DNA from: Mariannaea sp. PMI_226
Taxonomy: Eukaryota; Ascomycota; Sordariomycetes; Hypocreales; Nectriaceae
Length of the DNA: 64,000 nucleotides
Assembly (NCBI GenBank): GCA_024336345.1
Contig: JANFOG010000003.1
Coordinates: forward strand, 3,230,501 to 3,294,500
Direction of reading: 5' to 3'
Position numbers and translations under genes: made by a program. Below the pieces are notes generated by a model. It was not told the origin of the DNA, ran no database searches, and saw only the letters and a program-made list of their open reading frames with translations. Below, in pieces: positions 11,143 to 20,376 of this stretch (positions within the stretch are counted from its first letter, which is position 1; the number at the start of each line of letters is the position of its first letter).

Positions 11143-11562
11143 ATGCCTATTCGCCCGCCTCGTCGAATGCTACCCCTCTCAACCAGCCGATGGATCCCAG
11201 AACAAGGACCGTACGTTGTGAAACGCGGTTCTACCAACTACCAAAGCCCCGCACCCGACCATCTCACTATTATCAGAGTGCTCATTCTTGTGACTGTGTT
11301 TGGGTGGATATTTTTCGGCGTTATGAGTATTATGTGCATCAACGGGCGTGGGCAAGCAGGTCGGTGGATACCAGAGTGGTCTCTGGATTCGAAGGGATCA
11401 AGATGGCACAAAATAGGCATTGTGACATGGTGGCTGGCCGTTATCATTCTGTGGCCGGTGATTTTACCTGTGCTTGTCATAAAAAATGGAATCAAGGAGA
11501 TGGTGAGGCATTTCAAGGGAAGACAGAGTGAAGAGGGAAAGCCTGACGAGGAAAAGACTTGA
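11143..11562 (+). CDS. Small two-helix membrane protein, about 139 residues
   Basis: A single open frame. I choose the ATG at 11143 (MPIRPPRRMLPL) because its context (ACCAACATG) is good; an in-frame ATG at 11083 would add 20 residues. The N-terminus is basic and proline-rich. There are two hydrophobic segments, about residues 41-62 (TIIRVLILVTVFGWIFFGVMSI) and about 91-110 (GIVTWWLAVIILWPVILPVLVI). The C-terminal tail is Lys/Glu-rich (GRQSEEGKPDEEKT) and probably cytosolic. The loop between the helices contains GRWIPEWSLDSKGSRW. I do not recognise the family. No intron is needed. The codon pattern and coherent helix-loop-helix layout argue for a real gene, but no family name supports it. Confidence 0.6.
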   Translation: MPIRPPRRMLPLSTSRWIPEQGPYVVKRGSTNYQSPAPDHLTIIRVLILVTVFGWIFFGVMSIMCINGRGQAGRWIPEWSLDSKGSRWHKIGIVTWWLAVIILWPVILPVLVIKNGIKEMVRHFKGRQSEEGKPDEEKT

Positions 11563-11872
11563 GGGAAGCCTACAGGACGTAGTGTGAGGGAGGAGCTGAG
11601 CACACGGTGAAATACGATGGCGGACTTGAGATACGAGAGGGATTATCCACATGCAATATTCTGGGCATCAATGAAGGAGGCAGAGGAGTACCATACGAAG
11701 ACACCAGCGGTGATGCTCTGCATGATTGTATGAGCATAGGGTGAAAGAGTCTAGACTGAGCTAATGTGGCTTGATCGACAGACACTATTCGTAAATTTGC
11801 CTACCCACTCTAGCACAAGTCATGATATTTGTCAAGTAGTTAGTTATGCTGTCACGAAGCAAAGAGAAGGTT

Positions 11873-12124
11873 TTATGTCTGCAATCCATCTACCTCGGAA
11901 ACCCAGGAGAGTGTGAAGGCATTGAAGTTACTTTTACGAATCTCGCCACTTGAGCACCGCCTTATTGCGTATCTCATTATACTTATAAACAAGACAATGC
12001 CTGAAACAACAAGGATAAAGACAACAATAAACAAGCCATGAACCACTCGCCCATAACATCGGGACGCGTCACGTGTCAGGTTTGTTATGGGCCTAGACGA
12101 TCCGGTTAGACATGCTACCATCAT
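11873..12124 (-). CDS. Possible single-pass membrane protein, 83 residues (doubtful)
   Basis: An ATG-to-stop frame of 83 codons with one strong hydrophobic helix (about residues 30-50, LFIVVFILVVSGIVLFIS) flanked by Cys/Arg pairs (CYGRVVHG before, RYAIRRC after) and a polar tail. It is convergent with the membrane protein at 11143-11562, about 310 bp away. Nothing in it is recognisable, and a frame of this length can occur by chance. The only support is the well-formed transmembrane segment with positive residues on the C-terminal side. Confidence 0.28.
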   Translation of the reverse strand: MMVACLTGSSRPITNLTRDASRCYGRVVHGLFIVVFILVVSGIVLFISIMRYAIRRCSSGEIRKSNFNAFTLSWVSEVDGLQT

Positions 12125-13077
12125 CGTTTCCGTTCACAGGTTGAAGGACCTGTCTGATTGGAGGTTTATTTCACCGAGCGTGTCAGGACGAAAGCAGGAT
12201 GACTGTGACCGTGCCGCTTCCCCACTTGGGATAATGTATGATTTACGTGATCCGTACAGATTTACATCTGTGCGTACATCTGCACAGCTAAGGTATCTAA
12301 ACTACTGTGTGTGTGTGTACGGATTATTGGAGTATGGAGTACCGTTTATATGGAGCACTTAGTACTTCGTACCGATAGGTCGATTGACTTTGGCGCGACC
12401 CGCGACACCAGCCCAGTTCGCCAGCCTCCTCAATGCTGATTGGCCACATCGCTTCAGCCTGGCGTTGACCTGGACACGGCAGGTGGCAGGTACGCAAACG
12501 GAAAAACTCGCATTCCCTGGGCCGCTGGGAAGGTCGCAGCGCGCTCCATCTCTCCTCTCTGGTTGAGATGAAGTGAATGGTCATTGAGCACGCACATATA
12601 ATCGACCTGGAGGCCGCAACATTGCGCGACGATTTGTCGTCACATTTTCACGCTTCTTGGATTGATTCTTACGTCTACAACGCGCGCCGCCCTCACGCCC
12701 TCGTGTTTATTTTTGTTTGTGTTGCTTTTGTGTCGCACATGTCTGCTGCCCCGTGCTAAAGCACGCGTGCGTGTGGTAGGCCTGACCAATTCCGCCCAGC
12801 CACGACGACGTCAGGGATCCATTTGCACGCGACTTTGGGGCGGCTTTCAACTTTTCCCCTAAACACGACCAGACGAGGCAGGGCAAACAAACAAGGGCCA
12901 TTGTTTCCTGGACGCATCGAACAAAAAGCTACATCCTGGTCTAATCCCCTCGGTTCCCTTCTCTCCGTGCTGGTGTCGTCGGCCGTGGTGCTCAACCGTC
13001 GAACTTGGACCTTGGTTCACGGTGCAAATTAGCCACCCTCTTCTCAATCCGGCCGCTTCGCTCACCACCTATTCATT
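12125..13077. other. Intergenic/promoter region of the coiled-coil protein gene
   Basis: No gene is seen. A short GT run (about 12306-12318) is followed by GAGTATGGAGTACCG-type sequence and GTAC-containing stretches. From about 12640 the plus strand is C/T-rich with GC-rich patches, typical of a promoter and leader, up to the ATG at 13078. Confidence 0.5.
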
Positions 13078-14796
13078 ATGGCTTCTGATACGGAGGCTTC
13101 TGCGGCTCATCTGCAGCAGCAGCAGCAGCAGCGGGTTGACACCGCTGTGAGCCTCACCCATGCTGTCAGCCCCATCCACCTGCCATGCACTCCTCAAGAC
13201 CTGGGCTCGCAGGACCTGTCCCAGGTTACGTTGCCATCCACCGAGATCCCGCAGTCACCCATCGACCCCAATGAATCTTTCAAGACTGAGACCAACGATG
13301 ACAGACCAGCCATCACTGTCATCCCTTCCTCTCTTACCCCTCCTCCTTCAAGCCAGGTTAACGCCCACAACATGAACGGTCGCACGAAGCGTGCGTTTTC
13401 GAGCTCTCAGCAATCAACCCTGTTCTCCCCACCCGCCACAATCCTTACTACTCTCCGAGAACGTCGCCTTTCTTCTGACTTCATCCCTCCCGCCCCTCAA
13501 CAGCTTCTGGACGCTTCAACCGATGAACTTCGTGCCATGCTCCAGAACTGTATCGCCGACAACCACAAGCTGAAGATGGAAACAGCCCATCATAAGTTAC
13601 AGTATAACCTACTAAGCATCCAAGCAGATGAGGACCAGAAGCGGGCTGCAGTGGAGCATGATATGATTCGTCGTGAAGTGGATGCACTACGAACTGCTGA
13701 GCAGTCTCGCCAGGCAAAGAGGGAGCTGAGTGATTCATCTGAATCGAATCAAGCGAAGTATCTTCAGATGAAGATGTGCTATGAAGAAGCGCTCAAGGAA
13801 ATGGATGGACTCCGACACCGGATCAAGGCAGCTAAAAAGGTGATCCAACAGAAGGCAGATGAGACTGTTGGCCTGGCTGAGCAAAGAGACGTTCTCTTGA
13901 ACCGAATCCGTGAGAACAGGGAACACCTCCAGAGCATGTGCAGCCCCGGTGGCATTTTTCATAGCGCCCTGTCACCCAAGCCTCAACGCCAGGTCATCTC
14001 AACGCCTCAACAATACCGCTCGACGCCTCGCCAAACTCCCCGGTCGGCAGCATATGAACCCAGAGAGGGAGAGCACGGTCTATCTGCTCTCCTTCAGGCT
14101 ATGAGCCAGGACAATACTAGTGCGCCATCAACACCTATTGCTTCACATAGACCTGCACCAAGACAGCTTGGAAGGCACCACCGCAATGCTCAATCAATGT
14201 CTTCGCTGCCAGTGACACCCATGAATCGTCCTCGCGGGGAGCTCGGCGGCCTTCTGCCATCTGTGGATTTGGTACCACAATCAGAGCCGCAGCGATCATT
14301 TCAACGGCAGTATATTCCAGCCACCCCAGCTTCGAAAGGAGACCGCCGACGACAGAGTAGAGAAAGCACAATATCAGTAGAGGACACGGAGGAGTTGGCC
14401 CGGCAGGCCCTGGAATCAGTAGCGGCTGCCTCGTTAGCACACACTGGACGACGCACAAACGATGACGATGATGAAGAGGTATTCGACAGCCAAGCCAGTC
14501 AGGCAGCCACAGAATTGCTGCGGCGGGATCCGCGGCAAAGCTTCGACGTGGCTAGTTCAGCAGGGTCTCGCCGCGAGACACGGTCCCCTGTGGAAGAGTC
14601 CGGCCGGGTACATGCCAAGTTGATATCTAGCTTTAATGGAGATGGCGACAAACGCAAGTTCAGTGGAAGCCGCGAAACAGGTGACGAGGTCAGGCGGGAC
14701 CAGGGGAGTCCCGCGAAGAAAATGCGAGTTGGAGGAGGCACATTGATTGGAGACCGAAGGAAGAGCGTTGGGCTTGGGATTCAATACAGCCAGTAA
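13078..14796 (+). CDS. Coiled-coil protein with many S/T-P sites, 572 residues
   Basis: An uninterrupted frame from ATG 13078 (ATTATGG context). Residues 1-135 are Ser/Pro/Thr-rich and include a six-Gln run encoded by six pure CAG codons. Residues about 138-285 form a long predicted coiled coil rich in Lys, Glu, Ala and Gln (LRAMLQNCIADNHKLKMET; LKEMDGLRHRIKAAKKVIQQ). Residues about 300-430 are disordered with repeated STPRQTPRS-like S/T-P sites. Residue stretch 466-472 has an acidic DDDDEE patch. The C-terminus has a basic SPAKKMR motif (matches the CDK site S-P-x-K and could act as nuclear localisation signal) and ends in DRRKSVGLGIQYSQ. This layout suits a cell-cycle-regulated structural or spindle/nuclear protein, but that is inference; I do not recognise the family by name. 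Confidence 0.8.
   Translation: MASDTEASAAHLQQQQQQRVDTAVSLTHAVSPIHLPCTPQDLGSQDLSQVTLPSTEIPQSPIDPNESFKTETNDDRPAITVIPSSLTPPPSSQVNAHNMNGRTKRAFSSSQQSTLFSPPATILTTLRERRLSSDFIPPAPQQLLDASTDELRAMLQNCIADNHKLKMETAHHKLQYNLLSIQADEDQKRAAVEHDMIRREVDALRTAEQSRQAKRELSDSSESNQAKYLQMKMCYEEALKEMDGLRHRIKAAKKVIQQKADETVGLAEQRDVLLNRIRENREHLQSMCSPGGIFHSALSPKPQRQVISTPQQYRSTPRQTPRSAAYEPREGEHGLSALLQAMSQDNTSAPSTPIASHRPAPRQLGRHHRNAQSMSSLPVTPMNRPRGELGGLLPSVDLVPQSEPQRSFQRQYIPATPASKGDRRRQSRESTISVEDTEELARQALESVAAASLAHTGRRTNDDDDEEVFDSQASQAATELLRRDPRQSFDVASSAGSRRETRSPVEESGRVHAKLISSFNGDGDKRKFSGSRETGDEVRRDQGSPAKKMRVGGGTLIGDRRKSVGLGIQYSQ
13114..13131 (+). repeat. (CAG)6 microsatellite inside a coding region
   Basis: Six exact CAG units encode Gln13-Gln18 of the coiled-coil protein. 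It is a likely length-variable site between strains. Confidence 0.85.
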
Positions 14797-15583
14797 GTTG
14801 GCGAAGATGAGTATTGGAATATTGGCATTGTGCCAAGGCCAGCTGATGAGTGCTGGCCTACTTTTAACGCACCGCCAGCAAAAAAAGAAACAAGAGGGCG
14901 GTTCGGGATGGACGCCCATTTAGTTCAAAGCGGACAGGAATAAAGACAAAATCAATATTTAGATGGGAAGCCGGGCAAGACTGCGCCGGCGCCCTGCACA
15001 AGCTGGGATACCACAATAGAACTGTCAAAGAAACCAAATTGAATAAATTTCTAGACACATTTGATCTTTGCTCCGTCCAATGTGTGATAGGTACTGGAAT
15101 TGGGGAGTTCTCTGGACGTCTGCACCGCCTCATTTTGTCAGGTCCTGGTCAAAACGCTACAGCCACACGTGCGTTCGTTCCGAAGGGCGCTAGCCACACT
15201 TGCTAAAAGCCGAGATCTGGAGCCGAGTGGGAAGTCGGGTGGGGGCATCCACGGTCGGCATCGGGAACGGGGAAGGAGCAACGAGGCGGATAAGGCCGGG
15301 GAAAGACGCTCTGGTGGATGATCGATTACCCGGCAGTATAACTACTTCCACTTCTCCTCCCTAATACCAAGGCGGCAAGAGTTAATCTCTGCTTATTCAT
15401 GATTACAGTGTTTTTGGTCATTTAATAATTCCTTTTTCTTCTTCTCCATCCCTGTACCCTTGCTGTCAAGCCTGGTGCTGTTGTAGGAAGTCTGAACTAT
15501 CCAAAACCCGATTCCCGAATAAAGGCCCGGGAATCCCTGCACCTGTTTCTTACCACTACCATCATCACTTTCCAAACGACACC
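14797..15583. other. Intergenic region with thiolase promoter
   Basis: No gene is seen. The distal half is the 3' end of the coiled-coil gene. The stretch 15320-15583 (CAGTATAACT, then TTCCACTTCTCCTCCC and a CT-rich leader) looks like the thiolase promoter and 5' UTR. I looked for CCTCGG/CCGAGG, the FarA/FarB oleate-response core of filamentous fungi, and found none in this interval. Confidence 0.5.
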
Positions 15584-16846
15584 ATGGCACCTCTGTTCCC
15601 TAGGGGCCTTTCTGCGGTCCTAGCGAAAGCTCCCACGGATACAGTCATTCTCTCCTCCCTTCGAACCCCAATCTGTCGTTCTTACAAGGGAAATCTCAAA
15701 GATGCTTACCCCGAGGAACTCCTCGCCACTGTGCTTCGTGCTACTCTAGATGCCCATCCTAACCTCGACCCAGCTGTTGTCGAGGATGTAGCTGTCGGTG
15801 TCGTCCTTTCCGAGCTTGGTGGCTCAAAGGCTGCTCGCATGGCGATGAACCATGTTGGCTATCCCAACAGCACCTCGCTCTACACCGTCAACCGGGCTTG
15901 CTCGTCCTCTCTCCAGGCCATAGCTGCCATTTCCAACCAGATTCAGGTCGGCGCTATTGATGCCGGCATCGGAGGGGGAATGGAGAGCATGACACGCAAC
16001 TACGGCTCTCGTGCTATTCCGGTAGACGTGTGGCCTGAACTCAAGAATTCCCCCAATCATCATGCGCGTGATTGCATTATGCCCATGGGCCTGACTTCGG
16101 AAAATGTTGCTGAGAGGTATGGAGTCTCTCGTGCGGATCAGGATGCTTTGGCTGCCGAGTCGCATAAGAGGGCCTCTCACGCTCGATCAGAGGGCTATTT
16201 TGACGCGGAGGTGGTGCCAGTGACCACACGCTTCCAGGAAGTTGACAAGCAAGGAAACGCTGTTGGTGATTTGCAAGCAATCACCGTGACGGCGGATGAT
16301 GGCATCCGTGACGGCGTTACTGTCGAGAAACTCGCGAAGCTCAAGCCTGCCTTTAAGCCTGAGGGCGCTTCAACCGCCGGTAACTCAAGTCAGGTTTCTG
16401 ATGGCGCCGCGGCAGCGCTGCTTATGCGACGAAGCACCGCTACTGCCCTAGGGCTCGGCGACAGGATTATGGGCAAGTTTGTCTCCGCCGTGACGGTCGG
16501 CTGTGCCCCTGATGAGATGGGCATCGGCCCTGCGCTCGCCATCCCCAAGCTTCTGAACCAGCATGGGTTAACCAATGCAGACGTGGGCCGGTGGGAAATC
16601 AACGAGGCGTTTGCAAGCCAAGCTCTCTACTGCATTCGCAAGCTGGGTCTCGAGGACGCACTAGCCCAAGGCCGAGTCAACCCTGACGGCGGTGCAATTG
16701 CACTGGGCCACCCCTTGGGTGCGACGGGTGCCCGTATGACGACCACGCTGATGCACGGCCTGAAGAGAGATGGTGAAGAGGTTGGCGTTGTGAGTATGTG
16801 TATTGGCACCGGCATGGGCATGGCTGGACTTTTTGTCCGAGAATAA
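15584..16846 (+). CDS. 3-ketoacyl-CoA thiolase (acetyl-CoA C-acyltransferase), 420 residues
   Basis: A single-exon gene with ATG in an ACCATGG context. It is a full-length thiolase of usual size. The nucleophile Cys106 sits in NRACSSS, the NEAF loop is at 340-343, the GGAIALGHPLGATGAR block contains the catalytic His376, and the general base Cys406 is in SMCIGTGMG. The enzyme cleaves 3-ketoacyl-CoA with CoA to acetyl-CoA and a shortened acyl-CoA, the last step of beta-oxidation. The closest animal and yeast relatives are peroxisomal, but I see no SKL-type PTS1 (C-terminus FVRE). The N-terminus (MAPLFPRGLSAVLAKAP) does not match the PTS2 pattern and is only weakly like a mitochondrial presequence, so location is open. 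It is convergent with the monooxygenase gene; the two stop codons are about 600 bp apart. Confidence 0.95.
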   Translation: MAPLFPRGLSAVLAKAPTDTVILSSLRTPICRSYKGNLKDAYPEELLATVLRATLDAHPNLDPAVVEDVAVGVVLSELGGSKAARMAMNHVGYPNSTSLYTVNRACSSSLQAIAAISNQIQVGAIDAGIGGGMESMTRNYGSRAIPVDVWPELKNSPNHHARDCIMPMGLTSENVAERYGVSRADQDALAAESHKRASHARSEGYFDAEVVPVTTRFQEVDKQGNAVGDLQAITVTADDGIRDGVTVEKLAKLKPAFKPEGASTAGNSSQVSDGAAAALLMRRSTATALGLGDRIMGKFVSAVTVGCAPDEMGIGPALAIPKLLNQHGLTNADVGRWEINEAFASQALYCIRKLGLEDALAQGRVNPDGGAIALGHPLGATGARMTTTLMHGLKRDGEEVGVVSMCIGTGMGMAGLFVRE

Positions 16847-17452
16847 GGAGAGAGTTGATACCAAGTTGGGTATCAGAAAATGAAACAAGTGATAGAATCT
16901 ACATAAAGGGCGACGGAGGGCAAGCTGATTCGCTTTGGGCTATTCCTGACTGGCTTTACGATACATCCAGTTTGCCTATCCTTGGGTTTTCAGAGCAATA
17001 CCTAACTTTGCCACGTCGACAATGATGATGATTATAGGTTTATAGAGTTTATTTAATTTGAAAGCATACAGAACAGTCAAGGCCAATAAAACAGAGTTTA
17101 AAATTCACATATTTGGTAGTGTATTTACCTTTGAATGCTTTACTTCGATGGCTTAGACCACGTAGAACTGCTCCAGCCGAGAAGGCTTTAGACCTGAATA
17201 AATTTCGAGCACAACACACTGAGCAAGATGGCATTTGAAGAAGTGAACACTGGCCATTTTCGCCAAATTTTCTTCCTATGTTTGTTGATATTCGCTAAGC
17301 CTGGAGTTGAATGCTGTCTAGACCCCCGTAAACGAGAAAAAATAATATACATCCATCAACACCCAATTTACTGATTCTATCCTACAGTCCACCATGAAGC
17401 CTCCTTCGTCAATTATTTTGAGTAAAAGACTCGTTGGTAATTACTCCTCTTT
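16847..17452. other. Intergenic region between convergent thiolase and monooxygenase genes
   Basis: It holds the two 3' UTRs. AT-rich from about 17030 to 17370; no gene or repeat is seen. Confidence 0.55.
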
Positions 17453-19165
17453 TCACGAATTCTTCACAGCAAATGAAACCCGTGTGAGGATTTCGCTCAG
17501 TGTTCTCAACTCATCCTCCGAATTTGACACCGTCCTCCAGGCGACATACCCGTCTGGTCGCACGAGAATCGCTCCTGTCTCACCGACGCCAAAGCTACGT
17601 CCTACATCTCCGCCGTCTGATTCCTCAACATCGGCGCCTGGGCCGACTTGTACAAAGGTGACACTTACACCTGTTGCTTCGCTCGCCTCCGAGGCGGAGC
17701 TCTTCCATGACCCGCTCTTGGAGACGAGGACCCAGTTGTGGCCAAACAAGTCCAGGCTGGAGATGGGTTTGCCGTCCTTCTGCAGTGGAACATGCGGTGC
17801 TCGAGTTCCGGGCTGACCATTCCACTCATCTGGTCGCTTTGCAGCAGCAACTGGCCGCTCCTCGCCCACCTCCGTGCCGGAGATGATGCCCGCCGACGAG
17901 GCGTATATCTGTCCTAGCTCCATGGCCACATCGTCTAGAACTGGAGTATTCTTGCCCGGCCATTCACGCTCGGATACGTGGCGCTTGTAGTCATCCCGCA
18001 CGAAGATCTGGTCGTGCCGAACCGTTGCCACGGAGCGCCTCTCAGTGTCGTAGGTGTCGAGGAGCGCGGGCCGGGAGGTATTGTTGATAACGGAGGCAAG
18101 CTTCCATGCGAGGTTGTGGGCATCCGCGATGCCAGTGTTGGCACCGTATCCTCCACGGTTTGGGGGCAGAGCATGTGCAGCGTCCCCGGCAAGGAACACA
18201 CGGCTCACGGAGAATTGTTCGGCGACGAGGCCGCTGAGCTGCCACTCGCCCGAGGTGATGAGCTCAATCTCCCCGCTGGGAATGTCTTTACCAACGGCCT
18301 TGCGAATCATCTCTAGCTGAGTCTCAGCGTCCATCTCCTCCCTGGTAACTTCGACCTTGCCTGGAGGGCTCCACATCAATGCCCATCGACCATCTCCATA
18401 AGTAGTCATGAAGCCCTCAAAGCCGTCTTCGCGGCCTTCTATCTGGAACTGACCGAAGCCGGTATCGAGATACTTGTCCAGCTGGGGGCAGAGGAAGAGG
18501 ATACTGCGCAGGATCTTCAAGTGTCCAACGCCAGTGCGCTTGATGCCCAGTGCCTCCCGGACAGAACTGTGGGCGCCGTCACAGGCAACGAGGTACTCGC
18601 CCTCGATGACAGTTTCGACACCATTAGCATCAATTGCCGTTACCGAAATGCCCTTGTCGTCTTGTGACCAGTTGACCACCTTGTGGCCAAGTCTCAAATC
18701 CGCGCCCCTTTCCCGTGCAGTCTCCCGCAGAACAGGTTCAATTTTGTCCTGAGCGACGGCAATAGCAGTAACAGGCGAGAAGTTCTCAGCCAGGTGGTTT
18801 CTAGGAGGACCACCACGGGCCTGTTTACCAGGGCTTCCTCGTGTTGCGCTGTTGGGAGGCGCCTTGGGGGTCCAGTGCTGCTCGTCTTGCCACTTGCCGG
18901 CAAGACTCTGGACGCTGACACGGCGAGGAGGACCGCCTGTCCACTGCGCAACAGGGAGCTTCGACTGAATGCCAACGGAGCGGTATAACTCAATAGTACG
19001 AGTGGTGTAGCCAAGAGCTCGGGGATGAAGAGAACTGCCGGGATGGCGCTCGAGGAGGATGACAGGTACCTTCCAAGAGGCGAGGAAGAGGGCGGTAGAG
19101 AGGCCGACGAGGCTACCTCCGATGACGACAACTGAGGTTTTTGTTGATTTGTTCATAGTCGGCAT
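17453..19165 (-). CDS. FAD-dependent aromatic-type monooxygenase, 570 residues
   Basis: A single-exon frame from ATG 19165 (a second ATG three codons on, 19156, is equally possible). It is a class A flavin monooxygenase of the PheA/TfdB FAD_binding_3 type. The N-terminal dinucleotide-binding strand-turn-helix is at residues 11-41 (VVVIGGSLVGLS, then ERH, the acidic residue that binds ribose). The DG motif is at 196-197 (LVACDGAHSSVR), and the GD motif is at 327-328 (VFLAGDAAHALPPNRGGYGANTGIADAHNLAWKL, residues 323-357). The C-terminal about 150 residues match the thioredoxin-like tail of this group. It hydroxylates an aromatic or polyketide substrate using NAD(P)H and O2; the substrate is not readable. 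The second glycine of the usual GxGxxG is Ser18, a known variant. Transcription-factor-like palindromes lie upstream. Confidence 0.92.
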   Translation of the reverse strand: MPTMNKSTKTSVVVIGGSLVGLSTALFLASWKVPVILLERHPGSSLHPRALGYTTRTIELYRSVGIQSKLPVAQWTGGPPRRVSVQSLAGKWQDEQHWTPKAPPNSATRGSPGKQARGGPPRNHLAENFSPVTAIAVAQDKIEPVLRETARERGADLRLGHKVVNWSQDDKGISVTAIDANGVETVIEGEYLVACDGAHSSVREALGIKRTGVGHLKILRSILFLCPQLDKYLDTGFGQFQIEGREDGFEGFMTTYGDGRWALMWSPPGKVEVTREEMDAETQLEMIRKAVGKDIPSGEIELITSGEWQLSGLVAEQFSVSRVFLAGDAAHALPPNRGGYGANTGIADAHNLAWKLASVINNTSRPALLDTYDTERRSVATVRHDQIFVRDDYKRHVSEREWPGKNTPVLDDVAMELGQIYASSAGIISGTEVGEERPVAAAKRPDEWNGQPGTRAPHVPLQKDGKPISSLDLFGHNWVLVSKSGSWKSSASEASEATGVSVTFVQVGPGADVEESDGGDVGRSFGVGETGAILVRPDGYVAWRTVSNSEDELRTLSEILTRVSFAVKNS

Positions 19166-20376
19166 GTATACAGAAATATAAGGAGGGAAAAGTTAATGGA
19201 AGAAACATAGACAATTAGGGAGATCCTCAAGAGGATGTCGGTTGATTTGAGTTTTGTAAGAGGATATGACTTGACCAACATTTTTGAGAACTACATGGTC
19301 TTTATATCTGAAGATTTCCAAAAGGACTAATTACCCATGCTCAATGCAATACGCGCTCCGGACCCGGGGACCGGTGCCTATTCCTTACCATGTACAAAGC
19401 TATGGCCCTCCGGGCCGCTAGGACATGACGACCGCCGAAGGACCGGCCGTTCGGACAATAGAAAGGAAAAGTGGGCCACGACTCGGTCCCGAAGCCTCAA
19501 CTAGCAGAACCAAAAGAGGAAACGGAGATGAAAACGAAACCCACGAGCATAATACTAATTCTTTAAGCACACTTTTTAAGAGACTATATGTGGCTATTGT
19601 ATACACTTGGAATTTTGGGTGCCTGTACATTTAATAGTACCAAAAGTTTCCTTCATTTTGGCCTTCCATCTTGATTTTGAGGCTCAGGTACATGCGTCGG
19701 GAGCAGTTGAACAACGACGAGTATCACGCACATCAGGGAGTTGAAGGCAGACTTGTTAATTTAAGCAAATACCTACCTAGGTATTTCGATCATTACATAA
19801 AAAGGAGATGGTGAACGCCTGGTTTGACGACGTATACCAAAGCTTTGACTAACGAGCAGGCATCATTCTGATATAATGGGGCTAGGCAAGTGAAAATGTG
19901 GGTAAAAATAAATCTGTAGTATTCGTCATGTCGTCGTCGTTACTGATATTTGCCGATCCCATACTATAGTATATCATCTGATATCTGAGGGCTATGAATC
20001 TTGAGTAGATAGAATAAAATATAGCCTCTCACCAATTTCCCAACATGAGAAAAGGAAAAGAAAGTCACAAAACCCAGATCCCAAATACATATTCTAGCCT
20101 CCCATGCCATTTTTGTCCCGTTATTTCGCATATTTACCCATCCATAACCTCATCACTCCGTTGATTCAAATTCGTGGGTTCATTTAGGTTTACTCATATC
20201 TCAATACATCTTCAACGTCGTCACATCATTTCATATCCCGGCTATAGAAAATAGCCTATTACGCTCATGTCAAGGTCTTGAGCATGGCTCGGACAAGGGC
20301 GGGAGGAGGTCCTGCACATCAGGTCAGCCCGTTGCTCACCAAGAACATGAACCGGTGGAACACACAGAGGCGCGCC
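19166..20376. other. Intergenic region: monooxygenase promoter and 3' flank of the RS-rich gene
   Basis: No gene is seen. The first 300 bp contains the TATA box and CGG palindromes of the monooxygenase. An inverted repeat AAATACCT/AGGTATTT with a 4-nt spacer is at 19767-19786. The AT-rich part from about 19860 to 20270 is probably the 3' UTR of the RS-rich gene. Confidence 0.5.
19300..19374 (-). promoter_or_regulatory. Monooxygenase promoter: TATA box and 17-bp CGG palindrome
   Basis: TATAAAG on the minus strand (19306-19300) is about 135 bp upstream of the ATG at 19165. A 17-bp near-perfect palindrome, CCGGACCC-G-GGGACCGG, lies at 19358-19374, about 195-210 bp upstream, with one mismatch between arms. 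Further CGG/CCG triplets follow to about 19460. Paired CGG triplets are the usual target of Zn2Cys6 regulators; no such regulator is encoded beside this gene in the window. Confidence 0.4.

Noticed and set aside
15584..19165. Thiolase plus FAD monooxygenase as the start of a biosynthetic cluster
   Set aside because: No polyketide synthase, peptide synthetase, transporter or regulator next to them; neighbours are housekeeping-type genes.
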